Source: Zymoseptoria tritici IPO323 (Eukaryota; Ascomycota; Dothideomycetes; Mycosphaerellales; Mycosphaerellaceae). Taken from it: DNA of 64,000 bases. The position numbers and the translations under genes are program-made. The notes under the pieces are model-generated. The model was not told where the DNA came from. It was given only the letters and a program-made list of their open reading frames with translations, and made no database searches. Positions 51,361-61,472 of the stretch are shown here, one piece after another; position 1 is the first letter of the stretch, and each line of letters starts with the position of its first letter. The stretch spans positions 186,001-250,000 of the forward strand of contig NC_018207.1 in the NCBI RefSeq assembly GCF_000219625.1. Direction: 5' to 3'.

Positions 51361-52707
51361 CTATATGTAGCCCTCATACTTCTGACGATTCCGCTCAGTC
51401 CGTATGTCGCCCTGGCACTTCGGACAAGCCTGTTTACTGCAACCTGGACAGGTCAGCAAGTATGGCCAGCTTTGTCTGCACCCAGGGCAGGTCGCCCTGC
51501 CTTGCACTTTTGGCCACCAGCCGTCGTGTCGGCATTCGCGCTGTCTGCTTCTCCACTCTGCAGCGACTCTCTCATGCTCCCTCTGTTCTTCCTCCGCTAG
51601 CCTGCGTTGACGCTTTCTCTCCTTATGCAATTCTTTCTCCTGTTGTTTTGCTCGTTCGTATTCGTGCCGCTCCTGTTCTTCACGCTCTTTACGGGCTTTC
51701 GCGACAGCTTCTGTCTGAGCACGCTGCATCTCTGCCCACTGTCTCTGCCATCTCTCTTCCTCTCGTGCGCGGCTTGCAGCTGCTGCTCTTTGCAGTCTAT
51801 CCGCCGCTTCTCTTTCTTCCCGCTCCTTTGCTAACCTTGCCTCTGTTGCAACCCTTTCTTTTTCCTGCCGCGCCTTCTCCTCCTTCACCGCGATGACCTG
51901 CCTCAATCGCATGATTTCTTTGTCGTTCCCGCTGTGCCATGCGTCGACGACTTTCCGGGCGCTCGTCATCTCCTCTCGTTGTTTAGTCAACTTGATTTTC
52001 TCGAGCTCGAGCTTCCTCTCCTTCAAATTCTCCTCCATCATCCTCTCCTGCTTATCTCGCTCCTTGCGCGACTTCTCCTCTTCACTCTCGTCCGGTTTCT
52101 TCTTATACAAGGGCGAGAATATGGTCCTCACCCAGCCTTTCTCCCACGCTTCGGCGGCTTTTTCCGCAGCTCGAATGGTTTGAAGATTCTTGATCTGCTG
52201 ATCGAGCTTGCCGACCACTTCCGCTTGCTTTGCTATCTTCCCTTCGAAATTCACTTTGCTTTTCTCCCATCGTGCTTCTCGTTCGGCTTTCAGTTTTACA
52301 AATGCAGCAATCTGCTCTTGTTCGCTCAGCTGCTTCGGTCTCGGCGGAGCGGGCTCTGGTTTTGAGGTCCCCTTGGAAGTTTTCGGTGGCGGTGCTTGTC
52401 CAGAAGATGACGGCTTTGCTGAGTCGGCGGATTTGGAATGCTGCGGTCCAGCATTTGCTTGCGCAGGGCGAGTCCTGCGCAGAGACGGATGATTGCGATT
52501 GTACTGCCTGCGCAACAGATCGTCCTTTAAGATCTCATATGCGCCGACTAGTCTCTTGAAAGCTTCCGTTGCATCAGGTCGGGCATTACGGTCGGGATGA
52601 GTCAGAAGCGCCAGACGGCGATAAGACTGAGTGATTTGCTCTGTCGTTGCATCTTGCTCTACCTCGAGAATGAAGTAGTAATCTTCTGTGGCGGACGTTG
52701 GCGTCAT
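51361..52707 (-). CDS. J-domain/coiled-coil/zinc-ribbon protein, paralogue 3
   Basis: Start chosen at ATG 52707 (MTPTSATEDYYFILEVE), which aligns with the other paralogues' N-termini; the frame is open further upstream but without homology. 448 residues: J domain about 9-72 (ITQSYRRLALLTHPDRN with HPD intact), a Pro/Ser-rich linker (about 80-145), long coiled coil (about 145-390, with KERDKQERMMEENLKERKLE), and a zinc module (CRHDGWWPKVQGRATCPGC, YLLTCPGCSKQACPKC). No signal peptide or membrane segment. It could act as an Hsp70 co-chaperone with a zinc/nucleic-acid-binding tail; that role is inferred from the parts only. Confidence 0.82.
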   Translation of the reverse strand: MTPTSATEDYYFILEVEQDATTEQITQSYRRLALLTHPDRNARPDATEAFKRLVGAYEILKDDLLRRQYNRNHPSLRRTRPAQANAGPQHSKSADSAKPSSSGQAPPPKTSKGTSKPEPAPPRPKQLSEQEQIAAFVKLKAEREARWEKSKVNFEGKIAKQAEVVGKLDQQIKNLQTIRAAEKAAEAWEKGWVRTIFSPLYKKKPDESEEEKSRKERDKQERMMEENLKERKLELEKIKLTKQREEMTSARKVVDAWHSGNDKEIMRLRQVIAVKEEKARQEKERVATEARLAKEREEREAADRLQRAAAASRAREEERWQRQWAEMQRAQTEAVAKARKEREEQERHEYERAKQQEKELHKERKRQRRLAEEEQREHERVAAEWRSRQRECRHDGWWPKVQGRATCPGCRQSWPYLLTCPGCSKQACPKCQGDIRTERNRQKYEGYI

Positions 52708-53072
52708 CTCTGCGCGAAGGTTGTTGTTCCGCTGCCACAGAGGGAGAAGGAAGATTTCGGCCTTGATGTGGTAGCGGGCTGCGCAGCGTTTGCTCTGAAA
52801 TTCACCACCGAACTCGTGACTTTCCTTTCCCACTCGTCTTTGAAGAAGTAGTGGGTCCTCGGGTAAACAATTTCCAACGAGCCCTTCCCTTGACTAGCTT
52901 TTACCATGCTCATGATTTCCACGGCGCAGCCTCAGGACCGACAGATCCGATGGAGCGACCAGAACATCGCCGCTCGGGAACAGGGGCTTGCAGCAGCATG
53001 ACCACTCTGACCGAGCAGACCATAACTGTGGAGGCTCGCCCGGCCATCACAACACAGCTTGTTCTTTCGAGC
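52708..53072. other. Gap between J-domain paralogue 3 and the AAA ATPase gene
   Basis: About 365 bp; upstream of paralogue 3 and downstream of the ATPase gene. Nothing further seen. Confidence 0.3.
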
Positions 53073-54563
53073 TCAGCAAGGGTCATACACAGCCTCTGCC
53101 TCTCGGCCAGTAGACTCGCCACGAACCCAGTCCTCGATGCCCTCAGCTGCTTCCCTCGCGCTGCTCAGATGACGTTGGAAAAAGCCTTGCAACTGGCTCG
53201 GCGTGAATGTATCATCGGGAACCTGCTGGGCGAATTCGCTCGCCAGCATCCTCAACTTCTCCATTGACACATGCTGATCCAGACGATCTTCCATAGTGTC
53301 CTCGACCTGCGTTCCGCTCAACAACTCGGGCGAGAACATCCGCATGAACATCTGTTTTGCCGAAGCCTGGCTAATATTCCCAAGGAAGACTTTGAAGTCG
53401 ACTCGTCCCGGACGGACAAGAGCCGGGTCAAGTTGCTCGGGTTTATTCGTCGTCATGATGACCAGCCTTCCTTCTTGCGATCCCACTCCGTCCAGAACAT
53501 TCAGCAGACCGGAGAGCGTCACATTCGATAGCGTGCTAGACGTGTCACTGCTGCTGTCCGTGAGATGCCGGTCCTGACGAGTCTCCCGACCGGACCAGAC
53601 GGCGTCGATGTCTTCCAGCAGAACAATACATCGCGGTGGGATTTCTTGAAACATCTGCTCCAAGTCGGCATCGTTGGCAATGCTGGGGACTTTGACTTCG
53701 TACAAATCGAGACCGAACTCGCCGGCGAGAGCGGTGCTGAGTGAGCTTTTCCCAGTTCCTGGTGGGCCGTAGAGGAGGTAGCCTCGACGGTAGGGAATGC
53801 TGCGACTCTGATACAACTTCCTGGTGCGTGTATCCAGATAGCTCTTGATGTCGTCAAGCAAGGTCCGCTTGACGGTCTCGTCGAAGTGCACTGTCTCTAG
53901 ACCCCGATGCGGCTTGCGATACTTTGGCTTCCACGACATGCCGTACCGATCGCGGGAGTAAATGATCACGTAGAATTGCGCTTTTCTCTCGGCTTCCTCA
54001 CGACAGGTTTGGATGAAATCACGAATCGGACTTGACGAACGACCCAAGCAACGAACGGTCAACTCCTCGCCACCTATCCCATCATACGTCGGATCGCCCA
54101 TTGAAGCATTGAAGCTCTCCATCGATCGCGAGACTGCGAACAACGACCTCCCGTGCCAGAACCACGCCGTTTCCCAATGAGGCAGATACTGGATCGATCG
54201 CTGGGCTTTCTTCAGTGAAGCACCTGGATCCGCATCCCTTCCGAGCTCCGTCCGGACGGTATGGAAACGAAGACTTCGTGGCTGAATGACATGCTCGAGG
54301 ATCCACGCACTGACGCTGCGGTTGATTGGGTCGCCGGCTGGAACAGTTATCGATGCGATGAAGAAGCGCTGGATCCAGGTCGAGAGATGGCTTGCCGTGC
54401 TGTGGACAAACTCCCAGGCTGACGGAAGAAGGCTGGCCACGGCGAGTATGGAGCCATAGTGCGTGAAGTCGAGCTCGGAAAATCTTTCAAAGAGTGTTGA
54501 TCGCAGAAGAGCGAGGCTATGGAAGGGCCTGAGGGTTGTGGCTCCGCCGGCGTGGAATGACAT
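53073..54563 (-). CDS. BCS1-like AAA ATPase
   Basis: A single exon; 496 residues from ATG 54563 (a start at 54626 adds 21 residues). The BCS1 N-terminal domain occupies about residues 35-230, with a membrane-spanning or amphipathic stretch near 37-60 and the family block YGMSWKPKYRKPHRGLETVHFDE. The AAA module has GYLLYGPPGTGKSSLSTALA (Walker A, about 261-280), RCIVLLEDIDAVW (Walker B, about 311-323), VTLSGLLNVLDGVGSQEGRLVIMTTNKPEQLDPAL (sensor) and RPGRVDFKV (Arg finger). Bcs1 inserts the Rieske protein into complex III, but fungi hold many BCS1-like paralogues of unknown role, and this one lacks a clear mitochondrial presequence, so I do not assign the symbol. Confidence 0.85.
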   Translation of the reverse strand: MSFHAGGATTLRPFHSLALLRSTLFERFSELDFTHYGSILAVASLLPSAWEFVHSTASHLSTWIQRFFIASITVPAGDPINRSVSAWILEHVIQPRSLRFHTVRTELGRDADPGASLKKAQRSIQYLPHWETAWFWHGRSLFAVSRSMESFNASMGDPTYDGIGGEELTVRCLGRSSSPIRDFIQTCREEAERKAQFYVIIYSRDRYGMSWKPKYRKPHRGLETVHFDETVKRTLLDDIKSYLDTRTRKLYQSRSIPYRRGYLLYGPPGTGKSSLSTALAGEFGLDLYEVKVPSIANDADLEQMFQEIPPRCIVLLEDIDAVWSGRETRQDRHLTDSSSDTSSTLSNVTLSGLLNVLDGVGSQEGRLVIMTTNKPEQLDPALVRPGRVDFKVFLGNISQASAKQMFMRMFSPELLSGTQVEDTMEDRLDQHVSMEKLRMLASEFAQQVPDDTFTPSQLQGFFQRHLSSAREAAEGIEDWVRGESTGREAEAVYDPC

Positions 54564-54944
54564 CAAGAAGGTCGTCGAAGCATTGGAGCGAGTGCAATAA
54601 TATACAGATGAAGCAAAGTCACGCAATGCGGCGGGAAAGGAGTGTAGAGATGATAAGTATCGAGCATGCGAGGTTCAGGTTGTTCAGTTTCACCCCAATT
54701 TTCGAGGCGTAGACTTTTGACAGCCCGCGTAGACTTTTGGCAACGCAGTGCCCCTGGGTCTTCGACGACTCCATCTCAAACTTCGATGCCAGATTCTTCA
54801 CGTTCTCGTGAGGCTCTGGATGACCAGTTTCCGACGAGTGCTTGGAAATCGATCGGCGCCCAGGAGTGTTTGTCATATCGACGGGATCGCGTACGCAGAG
54901 CTTTGTCCCAGTCCTCCTCGTCGAGCGAGAGAACACTTGTCAAC
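54564..54944. promoter_or_regulatory. Divergent promoter between AAA ATPase and HAD genes
   Basis: A 380-bp shared upstream region. It has a direct repeat, GCGTAGACTTTTG, at 54707 and 54727 (20-bp spacing, about two helical turns), which could be paired regulator sites. Confidence 0.35.
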
Positions 54945-55781
54945 ATGGAACCGCCGCCAGTGAAAGCCTGTCTCTTCGACATGGACGGTCTGCTGCTAAA
55001 CACCGAGGATCTAATCACTGTGTGCATCAACATCATACTCCGAAAATATGGCAAGCAAGACCTGCCCTGGTCTCTGAAGGCACGTATTCAAGGCCGCTCC
55101 GCCGAGGCAAGCGACGAGATCTTGCAAGACTGGGCACAAATGCATATCGATAAAGACGAGTACAAGCGACAACAGAAGGCCCTCCACGATCGCATCTTTC
55201 CCACATCCGAGCCTCTTCCAGGTGTTGTCGAATTGCTGCGACGGCTGGATTCTACGTCCGGCGTCAGTCTAGCCCTGGCAACCAGCTCGACACAGGCCAT
55301 CTTCAAAACAAAGACTGCCGGATGCAGGAGCCTATTCGACTGCTTCCCACATGACTGTCAGGTCCTGGGCGACGATCCGAGGGTGGAGCATCACAAGCCA
55401 GCTCCGGACATTTACCTCCAGGCGCTCGCTTGCGTCAATGACAGGCGGGAAACGGTAGATGGTCAGGATTCTGTGACTGCAGCGGAATGTCTGGTGCTCG
55501 AGGACTCCATTCAAGGTGTCGATGCCGGCAAGCGTGCAGGAATGCAAGTCCTTTGGGTTCCACATCGAGGCCTGCTACATGAGCTTTTGCAAGGAGATAT
55601 TGCTAACGATGATGTTCGGAAGCACTTTCAAGAAGTTTTCGGCCTGGACCCCAAGGTGCCAATTCGAGGTTTGGAAATTGAAGCATTAGCGGATCACATT
55701 CAGGAAGCCACACTTGGTTGGATCCGCATGCTCACTTCTCTGGAGCACTTCCCGTATGCCTTGTATGGACTGTCGAATTGA
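54945..55781 (+). CDS. HAD-superfamily phosphatase (HDHD1/pseudouridine-phosphatase-like)
   Basis: ATG 54945 starts MEPPPVKACLFDMDGLLLNT; the frame is open upstream but lacks homology. 278 residues. Motif I is DMDG (Asp12 nucleophile, Asp14 acid/base), motif II is LATSST, motif III is the Lys in HHKPAPDIYLQAL, and motif IV is CLVLEDSIQGVDAGKRAGM. The cap lies between motifs I and II (four-helix type, RIQGRSAEASDEIL). The layout matches HDHD1/GS1-like and 2-deoxyglucose-6-phosphatase-like enzymes that remove phosphate from sugar or nucleoside phosphates. The exact substrate cannot be deduced. Likely cytosolic. Confidence 0.85.
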   Translation: MEPPPVKACLFDMDGLLLNTEDLITVCINIILRKYGKQDLPWSLKARIQGRSAEASDEILQDWAQMHIDKDEYKRQQKALHDRIFPTSEPLPGVVELLRRLDSTSGVSLALATSSTQAIFKTKTAGCRSLFDCFPHDCQVLGDDPRVEHHKPAPDIYLQALACVNDRRETVDGQDSVTAAECLVLEDSIQGVDAGKRAGMQVLWVPHRGLLHELLQGDIANDDVRKHFQEVFGLDPKVPIRGLEIEALADHIQEATLGWIRMLTSLEHFPYALYGLSN

Positions 55782-55800
55782 TTAGCCAGGCCGGCTACTA

Positions 55801-56015
55801 CTTCCGTGATTCCGCTCAAACTGCCGCATGTGTCTGACTCTGTGGGCTTGGACTGTGCAATCTGCGCCAGAGATCGAAAATACAGTTCGAGGAAGGTGTG
55901 TGTCTTCGGCAGGACTGAAAGCAACGACAAAATCTTCTTCCTTCGAGCTCACACGATACCGACCGAGCTACCGGAGTGCGAGTCGAGTGGTGCGGTTTGA
56001 GCGGAGCCATGGAGG
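55801..56015 (-). mobile_element. TA-flanked MITE, copy E (215 bp)
   Basis: The best-preserved ends: CTTCCGTGATTCCGCTCAAA and, inverted, CCTCCATGGCTCCGCTCAAA, with TA immediately outside both (55799-55800, 56016-56017). Interior CTGCGCCAGAGATCGAAAAT is the reverse complement type of the CTCTGGCGCAG segment in copies C and D, so it lies in the opposite orientation. It is 19 bp after the HAD gene stop. Confidence 0.75.
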
Positions 56016-56208
56016 TAGGGCATGCGAGTATCCGATTCGAGTACTCGAGTTCCTTGCAGCTGGTCGATCTGGAGCGTCAATCACGTCATACACCGCCCTG
56101 TCGACGTGTGAAAGGTTCAGTTATGATCCTTATCCGCAACCTACGCATTCAGCTCTGTACGAGTGAGTGTAGATCTGATCGAGTGGAGATTCGAACACGC
56201 AAGTCCGC

Positions 56209-57760
56209 TCAAGCAGGCGTCAGCGACACCTTCACGCCATTCCGAGGAAATACAGTGATCGCAAGACTCTCCACCCACGGCCCATCATCTTCGCTCTTCA
56301 GAACCGAGAACTCTTGCGCCATTCGGACGAGAACATACCCAGCTTCGGTGAGGGCATACTGCTGTCCTATACAAATGCGAGGTCCACCGTTGAAAGGTAG
56401 ATACGCCCACTGAGGTCTGAGCTCTTCGTTCTCCCAACGCTCTGGGCGAAACTCATCAGCGTCAGGCCCGTATATGTCTTTGCGGCTATGCATAGCGTGT
56501 ATGTTCCATGCGACGACACGTCCCTTCGCAACGAAAACTGGCGAGCTACCATCGATACCGCCGCCGTTGGGCAGGACCGTGTGACGGACTGCCTGTCGCT
56601 CGTTGCGAGGAATGACTGGATGAAGGCGGAGAGCTGTCATTGTCAGGAGGTTCTCCGCTCGTGGGAAGACGAAACTTACATTCGTTCACGCAGCGTTGAA
56701 CATATCTCAGCTGCCGGAGCTCATCGTAGCTTGGGGGTCGACCGTCCAGGAAAGCAACCTCTTCTCGAATTTTGTCCCAGATGGCTGGATTCTTGGCCAA
56801 CATGAAGAACAGATTCCCAAGGAGACTGGCAGTCGTATCTCGCCCGGCGAGTAACAAGCTCATGCATTCGTCCAGGACGACTTTCCGGCTAGTCGTGCGG
56901 ACCGCCAGCTCGTGGGAGAAGATCCGCTTTGAAGAGTCATGTTCTGCTGTTGTTCCAGATCCGCTGGCCTTACGTATTGCCTCATCAACGAATTGGCCTG
57001 CGAAGTCTCGACAGGTACGATACGCTTTCTCTGCTTTGCGATCACGGTAGAGCATGCCCAGTCGTCCAATCGTTCCTCGCACCAACATCGCCTGCTTTGC
57101 ATACTCGAAAGCGCTTTCGAAGTCAGTTCCGGAGTGCTCGCCTCTCAGGGTACAAGCAGAACGACCGAAGAGAAAGTCACACGCAGAGTCAAGCGTGTAG
57201 CGATAAAACAGAGGCTGCAGGTCCACGACTGTTTTTCCATCCCGCGGTAAAAGCGCCAAGAGGTCCTGGAACAAGGACTCCAACGAAGCCAGATCTGCAA
57301 TCTGATCTCGAGCGAAGCTGGGCCGTATCAAAGTGCGGGATCTCGCCCAAGCCTCGCCGTCCGTGTCGAAGATGCTCTCTCCGAGAAGAGGTCGGAAAGC
57401 GTCCAGACGATACCCCACGGCATAGTCTTTGAACTGCAAGGAGAGAACCGTCTTGATGTTGTCAGGGTCTATCGTGACAATGTGATGTCGCCCGAGCTCG
57501 GTCGCACTGAACGTGTGTCCGTATCGCTCGAAAACCTCGCAGCCGAGGTCAAGTAAGCGATGCTGTCGTATGGCACGAATGAGGTCTGGCAGGGTGTCGA
57601 GACCGAGAATTATGCTCGTGCCGTAGGACTTTGGTGTGGGCTTGCATCCGTGCGCTCGTGCGAATTGGCGGCAGTCCAAACGGTATCTTATGTGCACCCA
57701 CGTGGCATATCCTAGGAGAGCCAGTGTGGTGCACAGAAGCAATGTCGTGTGTGGCGCCAT
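56209..57760 (-). CDS. Cytochrome P450, CYP52-clan-like
   Basis: Exons 57760-56680 and 56633-56209 (46-nt intron) give 501 residues. An N-terminal membrane anchor ([18 protein letters not shown]) targets the ER. Signatures: I-helix AGRDTTAS, K-helix ESLRLHP (E-x-x-R, restored by the intron), PERF-region [13 protein letters not shown], and heme loop [15 protein letters not shown] with Cys ligand. The block [23 protein letters not shown] (W-x-x-x-R in the C-helix) and overall layout match CYP52/CYP539-type enzymes, which hydroxylate alkanes and fatty acids at the terminal position. It needs NADPH-P450 reductase, which is not in the window. Substrate is inferred from clan only. Confidence 0.88.
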
Positions 57761-58429
57761 GGATGCTGAGCTTGGTACTGCTTCTGCGGTAGTTCGCTGT
57801 AGAAATGTCGGCGGCGCTTCGCAAACACACAGTGCGTGGCGTGCTGATTGGAGCATATGTATGTGGTCGATGAAGCGGTTGTCGGCGCCGATCGGGCAGC
57901 AGTCGTTACGGAAGGATCCAACTTCGATACTCCGACTGGTGTTTCTGCGTCGCCAGGGCACGAGGAGCTGAGTCTCACTCGCTCATGACCAAAGTGGCGA
58001 CCATCTTTCTGCAATTTCGCAGTCGTGCAACGAAGCCAGATCAGCTGTGTTGTACGGTACAAGGGTGAACAATCAGGGAATGCAATGGATCACTGAATCC
58101 CTTCTGGGCTTGAAGTCTTTTAGATGCATTGACAGCGAGAGCGATCGCCTTTGTAGTGTGAGGTGGTCACACCAGGCGCGGGGCACGGAGGAACGCCCGA
58201 CGTCGTAGAAAGAACGAATCAGCGAAAGCAAGTGCGCAGGACGTAGCTGAAGCTGTGAAGCTGGAGCCGGAAGTCGGCTGAACTCGCAGCGTGTTCACCT
58301 CGCAACGCTTGCTCGCTCCGAGACACAGCTGTTCGGCTCTGCCAGTTTGGACAACTGATTCAATAAAAGCTATCAATGGTACCGAGGATAGTATGAGTCC
58401 CCGTTCAAGAAGAAGCCAAGTCCTCCATC
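57761..58429. other. P450 upstream region and 3' flank of the next gene
   Basis: About 670 bp; no gene, repeat or RNA recognised. Confidence 0.3.
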
Positions 58430-60680
58430 TTAAGGCAACAACTTCGCCGCCCAATTCTCCTCCACATGCCTATACGGATCAAGCGGAACCGGAATGCTCC
58501 CACTATACCCAACATCACCCTGCGCCTTCTGCAGCATAGCCGCCGTCCGCCCAACGATCTTCGCAATCCACCGATCGTTCACCAGTCCCGTCACCAGTCC
58601 GCGCTTCATGCCATCCCTCGTACTGCTATGCAAATCGCGCGCGAAGTCCTTGATCGCCTCCCTGGTCAATCCATCCTTCAAATTGTTGCGGATATTCTTC
58701 GCAAAGATCTTGGCGCCGGCCATGCCCTTGATGGACACATGGGACGTCTCACTGACCGAGTCCACTGGTGATATGGAAGCGTCCTCCGAAGCTGTATCCG
58801 GGCTTTCCACCTCGTCGACGTCCTTCTCCACGATTTCCTTCTCCAGCTCGATGATTTTGGTGGCCTTGACCAGAGAGGCGACAAAGTTCAGCAGACTCTG
58901 GTCACAGCTGGCAGGTAGACTGCCGTGAACGCTCATCGTGATGGACGTTTCATCCTTCTTCAGCGACTCGAGGCTCCTCTCAGCTTGTACGATCTTAGGG
59001 AGACCGTCCGCGTGAGCGACGTCCTCAGCTTGTTGCCGCTCATCCTCGGCTGTCGGCGGCGGCGGGATGATATGTTCGTGATGCGGAAGCAAAAATGACG
59101 GAATGGTAAAAGTGGCATCAACACCACCCAGCCTCACAACAGGTGATATCGTGCCTGATTGCGGAGCTGTACGGTACGCAACGACCTCATTGGCTTTGAG
59201 AAACGCCACAATGTCGAAGGATGTACTCCAGGGTACCTGACCTAGCGCTTCGATGTCAGCCAATTGGAAGCAGAAGTTGGCATCCTTCAGCCACGCAGAG
59301 AGTCGCCGCCAGAGTTTTCTCAGTTCCATGTTGTGCTCGGTGTGCCGCCGAAAGACCTTCTGCTGAAGCAATGCTGATACCCAATGCCCGGATCCAGCGG
59401 CATTGATACTGGCTATACCGATAGGATGGAAGTAGCTCAGCGGTGAAAGTAGTGCTCGGAGCAGGAAGGGTAGTCTATGCAAGAATCTCCGAGTCGATTC
59501 GGACGACATGGTCTGAAGCGTTGTGACCTTGACAGATCTCTTCGGAGGATGACTGATCGATGGTACAGCATGTAGCTCTGCACAGACTGCTGCGCGCAGA
59601 TCCTTCTCATTATCCAGCGTGAATCCCTTGTCGATCGTCTTCGCCTTCTGCCGGACCGAGGCTCTCGATTGATAGATTGCACTGGTTGTGCGAATCTCGG
59701 TCATCAACTCCTGATACTTCTTATCGGCCAGCTCCTCATCCGGCGACAGTGTCCGGACATCTTCAAAGCCTTTTTGTGGGGATGAGTCTGCCATGTAACT
59801 CACGCCTCCTGTCAAGGACTCTCGAAGTTTTGGCCTGTCTCGGAGTCCAGCGGCTCCAATGGACGCTGCTCGGAGCAGAGGCGTGTCGTCGATAAAGATG
59901 CTGGTTTCACTCATCGAATCGTCCACCGGGTCGTCCATCGCTCCGAATGTCATCTCTGCATTGCCTCCTTTGACATTGGCATACACGTCGCCAATGTCAA
60001 TACGGCGGAAGAAATTGACGGTGACCTCGTCAACATAGATGGCGAGCTCAATGTCATTCGCAAGTTTGATGCCTAACGAGGAGGTCAGTAAAGGTCACTC
60101 GCAAGCCAGCATCCTACTGACCAACTTCGACACCATGCGCAACCAGTGACAAGCTGGAGAGTGAAAAGGTGACTGCGCGAATGACCATCAGACCATCCAC
60201 GTCCGTGTCAATCTCCAGAGCGGGCAGGTTAAACAACGCAATCTTATCCCTAATGAAGTGCGATGGATATTCTCTGAGCGTTTTCCGGAGGGTCCTTCGA
60301 GCCAGATCGGAGACTATTGGGAACTGAGACAGGCATGTGATGAAGAGGAGTGGCCAGCAAGCCACGGAGAAGAAAATATGCAGGAGCCATGATGTAGAAC
60401 AGACCGCGTAGATGACGTTGAGCGTGGAGAGCACTGTCCAGAGAGGGATGTAGGGTAAGATCCTTTGGCCAGTCTCCCAGCCGTAGATCAGAAGCAGACT
60501 CTCGACTGCAGCTCCGGACCAGAACCATCGTCGTGCCCAGGCGAGAGAGGAGAATAGGAGGATCATGAGAGATGTAGTGAGGGCGGAGACGGCCATGCCG
60601 CCGAGCGTTCGTTTCGTCTTCTTGTCGTCGCCATGGCGTGGGACCGGCTTCCGCGGTATCATGATCGGATTGGGGGCCAT
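58430..60680 (-). CDS. Large fungal membrane protein of unknown function
   Basis: Exons 60680-60122 and 60072-58430 (49-nt intron, GTCAGT, CTGAC, GTTAG) encode 733 residues. Hydrophobic segments occur near residues 30-48 (MAVSALTTSLMILLFSSLAW) and about 75-125 (two more, NVIYAVCSTSWLLHIFFSVACWPLLFI). A conserved beta-rich part spans the splice site: LMVIRAVTFSLSSLSLVAHG, then ELAIYVDEVTVNFFRRIDIG and DVYANVKGGNAEMTFG. Later parts include HPIGIASINAAGSGHWVSALL and a C-terminal KGMAGAKIFAKNIRNNLKDG. The alternation and repeated calls to charged beta-strands recall lipid-transfer/Mdm31-type outer proteins, but I cannot confirm that. The protein appears full length. Confidence 0.75.
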
Positions 60681-61472
60681 GGTGATGGTGCAGGAGTGGC
60701 AGCTTGTTGCGTGTTGTGATTAGTTTTGGTCCATTCTGGCAAGTGTTTGCGTGTTCTGTATTCCCACGCGCGTGTTGTTGTCGCTGATGTTTGCGAGATG
60801 CAGATGGAGTCGCACAATGGAAGACAAAGAGCAACGGAAGTCCCTCCGTCCCTCCGAAGTCAACAAGGTTGATCGCCGCCCGCTTTTTCGACACGCAGGG
60901 ACGTCATCGCACGACAGCGGAGACGGGTCCGGCGAACGCAGCGTGGGAGGCAAGGAGGTTGGGGGTTTGCCAATTCGACTATTCGAGAGGTCCTGATCGC
61001 GTAGATGTACACCACTTCAGTATGCACCGATGAACATGCATTGCTATTCAGCAACCTCTGTATCCTTAAACCTTGCTCACTCGAACCCGTCCTTCAACGC
61101 CCGTGATTAGACTCGACATCAGGCCGGCGCGATCAACCTCACCTCGAGCTTTGCCCTGCTGACCTGCTGCTCACTTGAGAATATCCTCTGGTAGCCGTCG
61201 CTCTGTCATCCAAGTTCCCTCCTTGCCTAGCATCTCCTCTTTGCGTAAGACGCCATTCCGACCAATGGCCGCTTTCGTTGCATGCACGCAGCGTTCCTGC
61301 ATATCGACAGATGCCATCAGCATCGACGTCCTTGCCGTGACGTTTTGCAAGTAAGAGGAGATGTTTAGCCGACTGAATCTACCCTCCCTATATGCCTTTC
61401 TTATCATGCTCCTTGCATGTCTTCCTCTCCCTCATGTTGCTGTCCACGATTCCTGTTGGCATCCTTGAGATC
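60681..61472. other. Divergent upstream region
   Basis: About 790 bp between a minus-strand membrane protein and a plus-strand phosphatase. Frames at 61171-61407 (-) and 60751-61033 (+) lack any protein character. Confidence 0.35.

Noticed and set aside
54666..54944. N-terminal extension of the HAD phosphatase (93 extra codons)
   Set aside because: Upstream codons show no targeting signal or homology; the HAD fold begins directly after ATG 54945.
61171..61407. Minus-strand frame of 78 codons
   Set aside because: Lies in an intergenic leader opposite the phosphatase 5' end with no domain or conserved feature.
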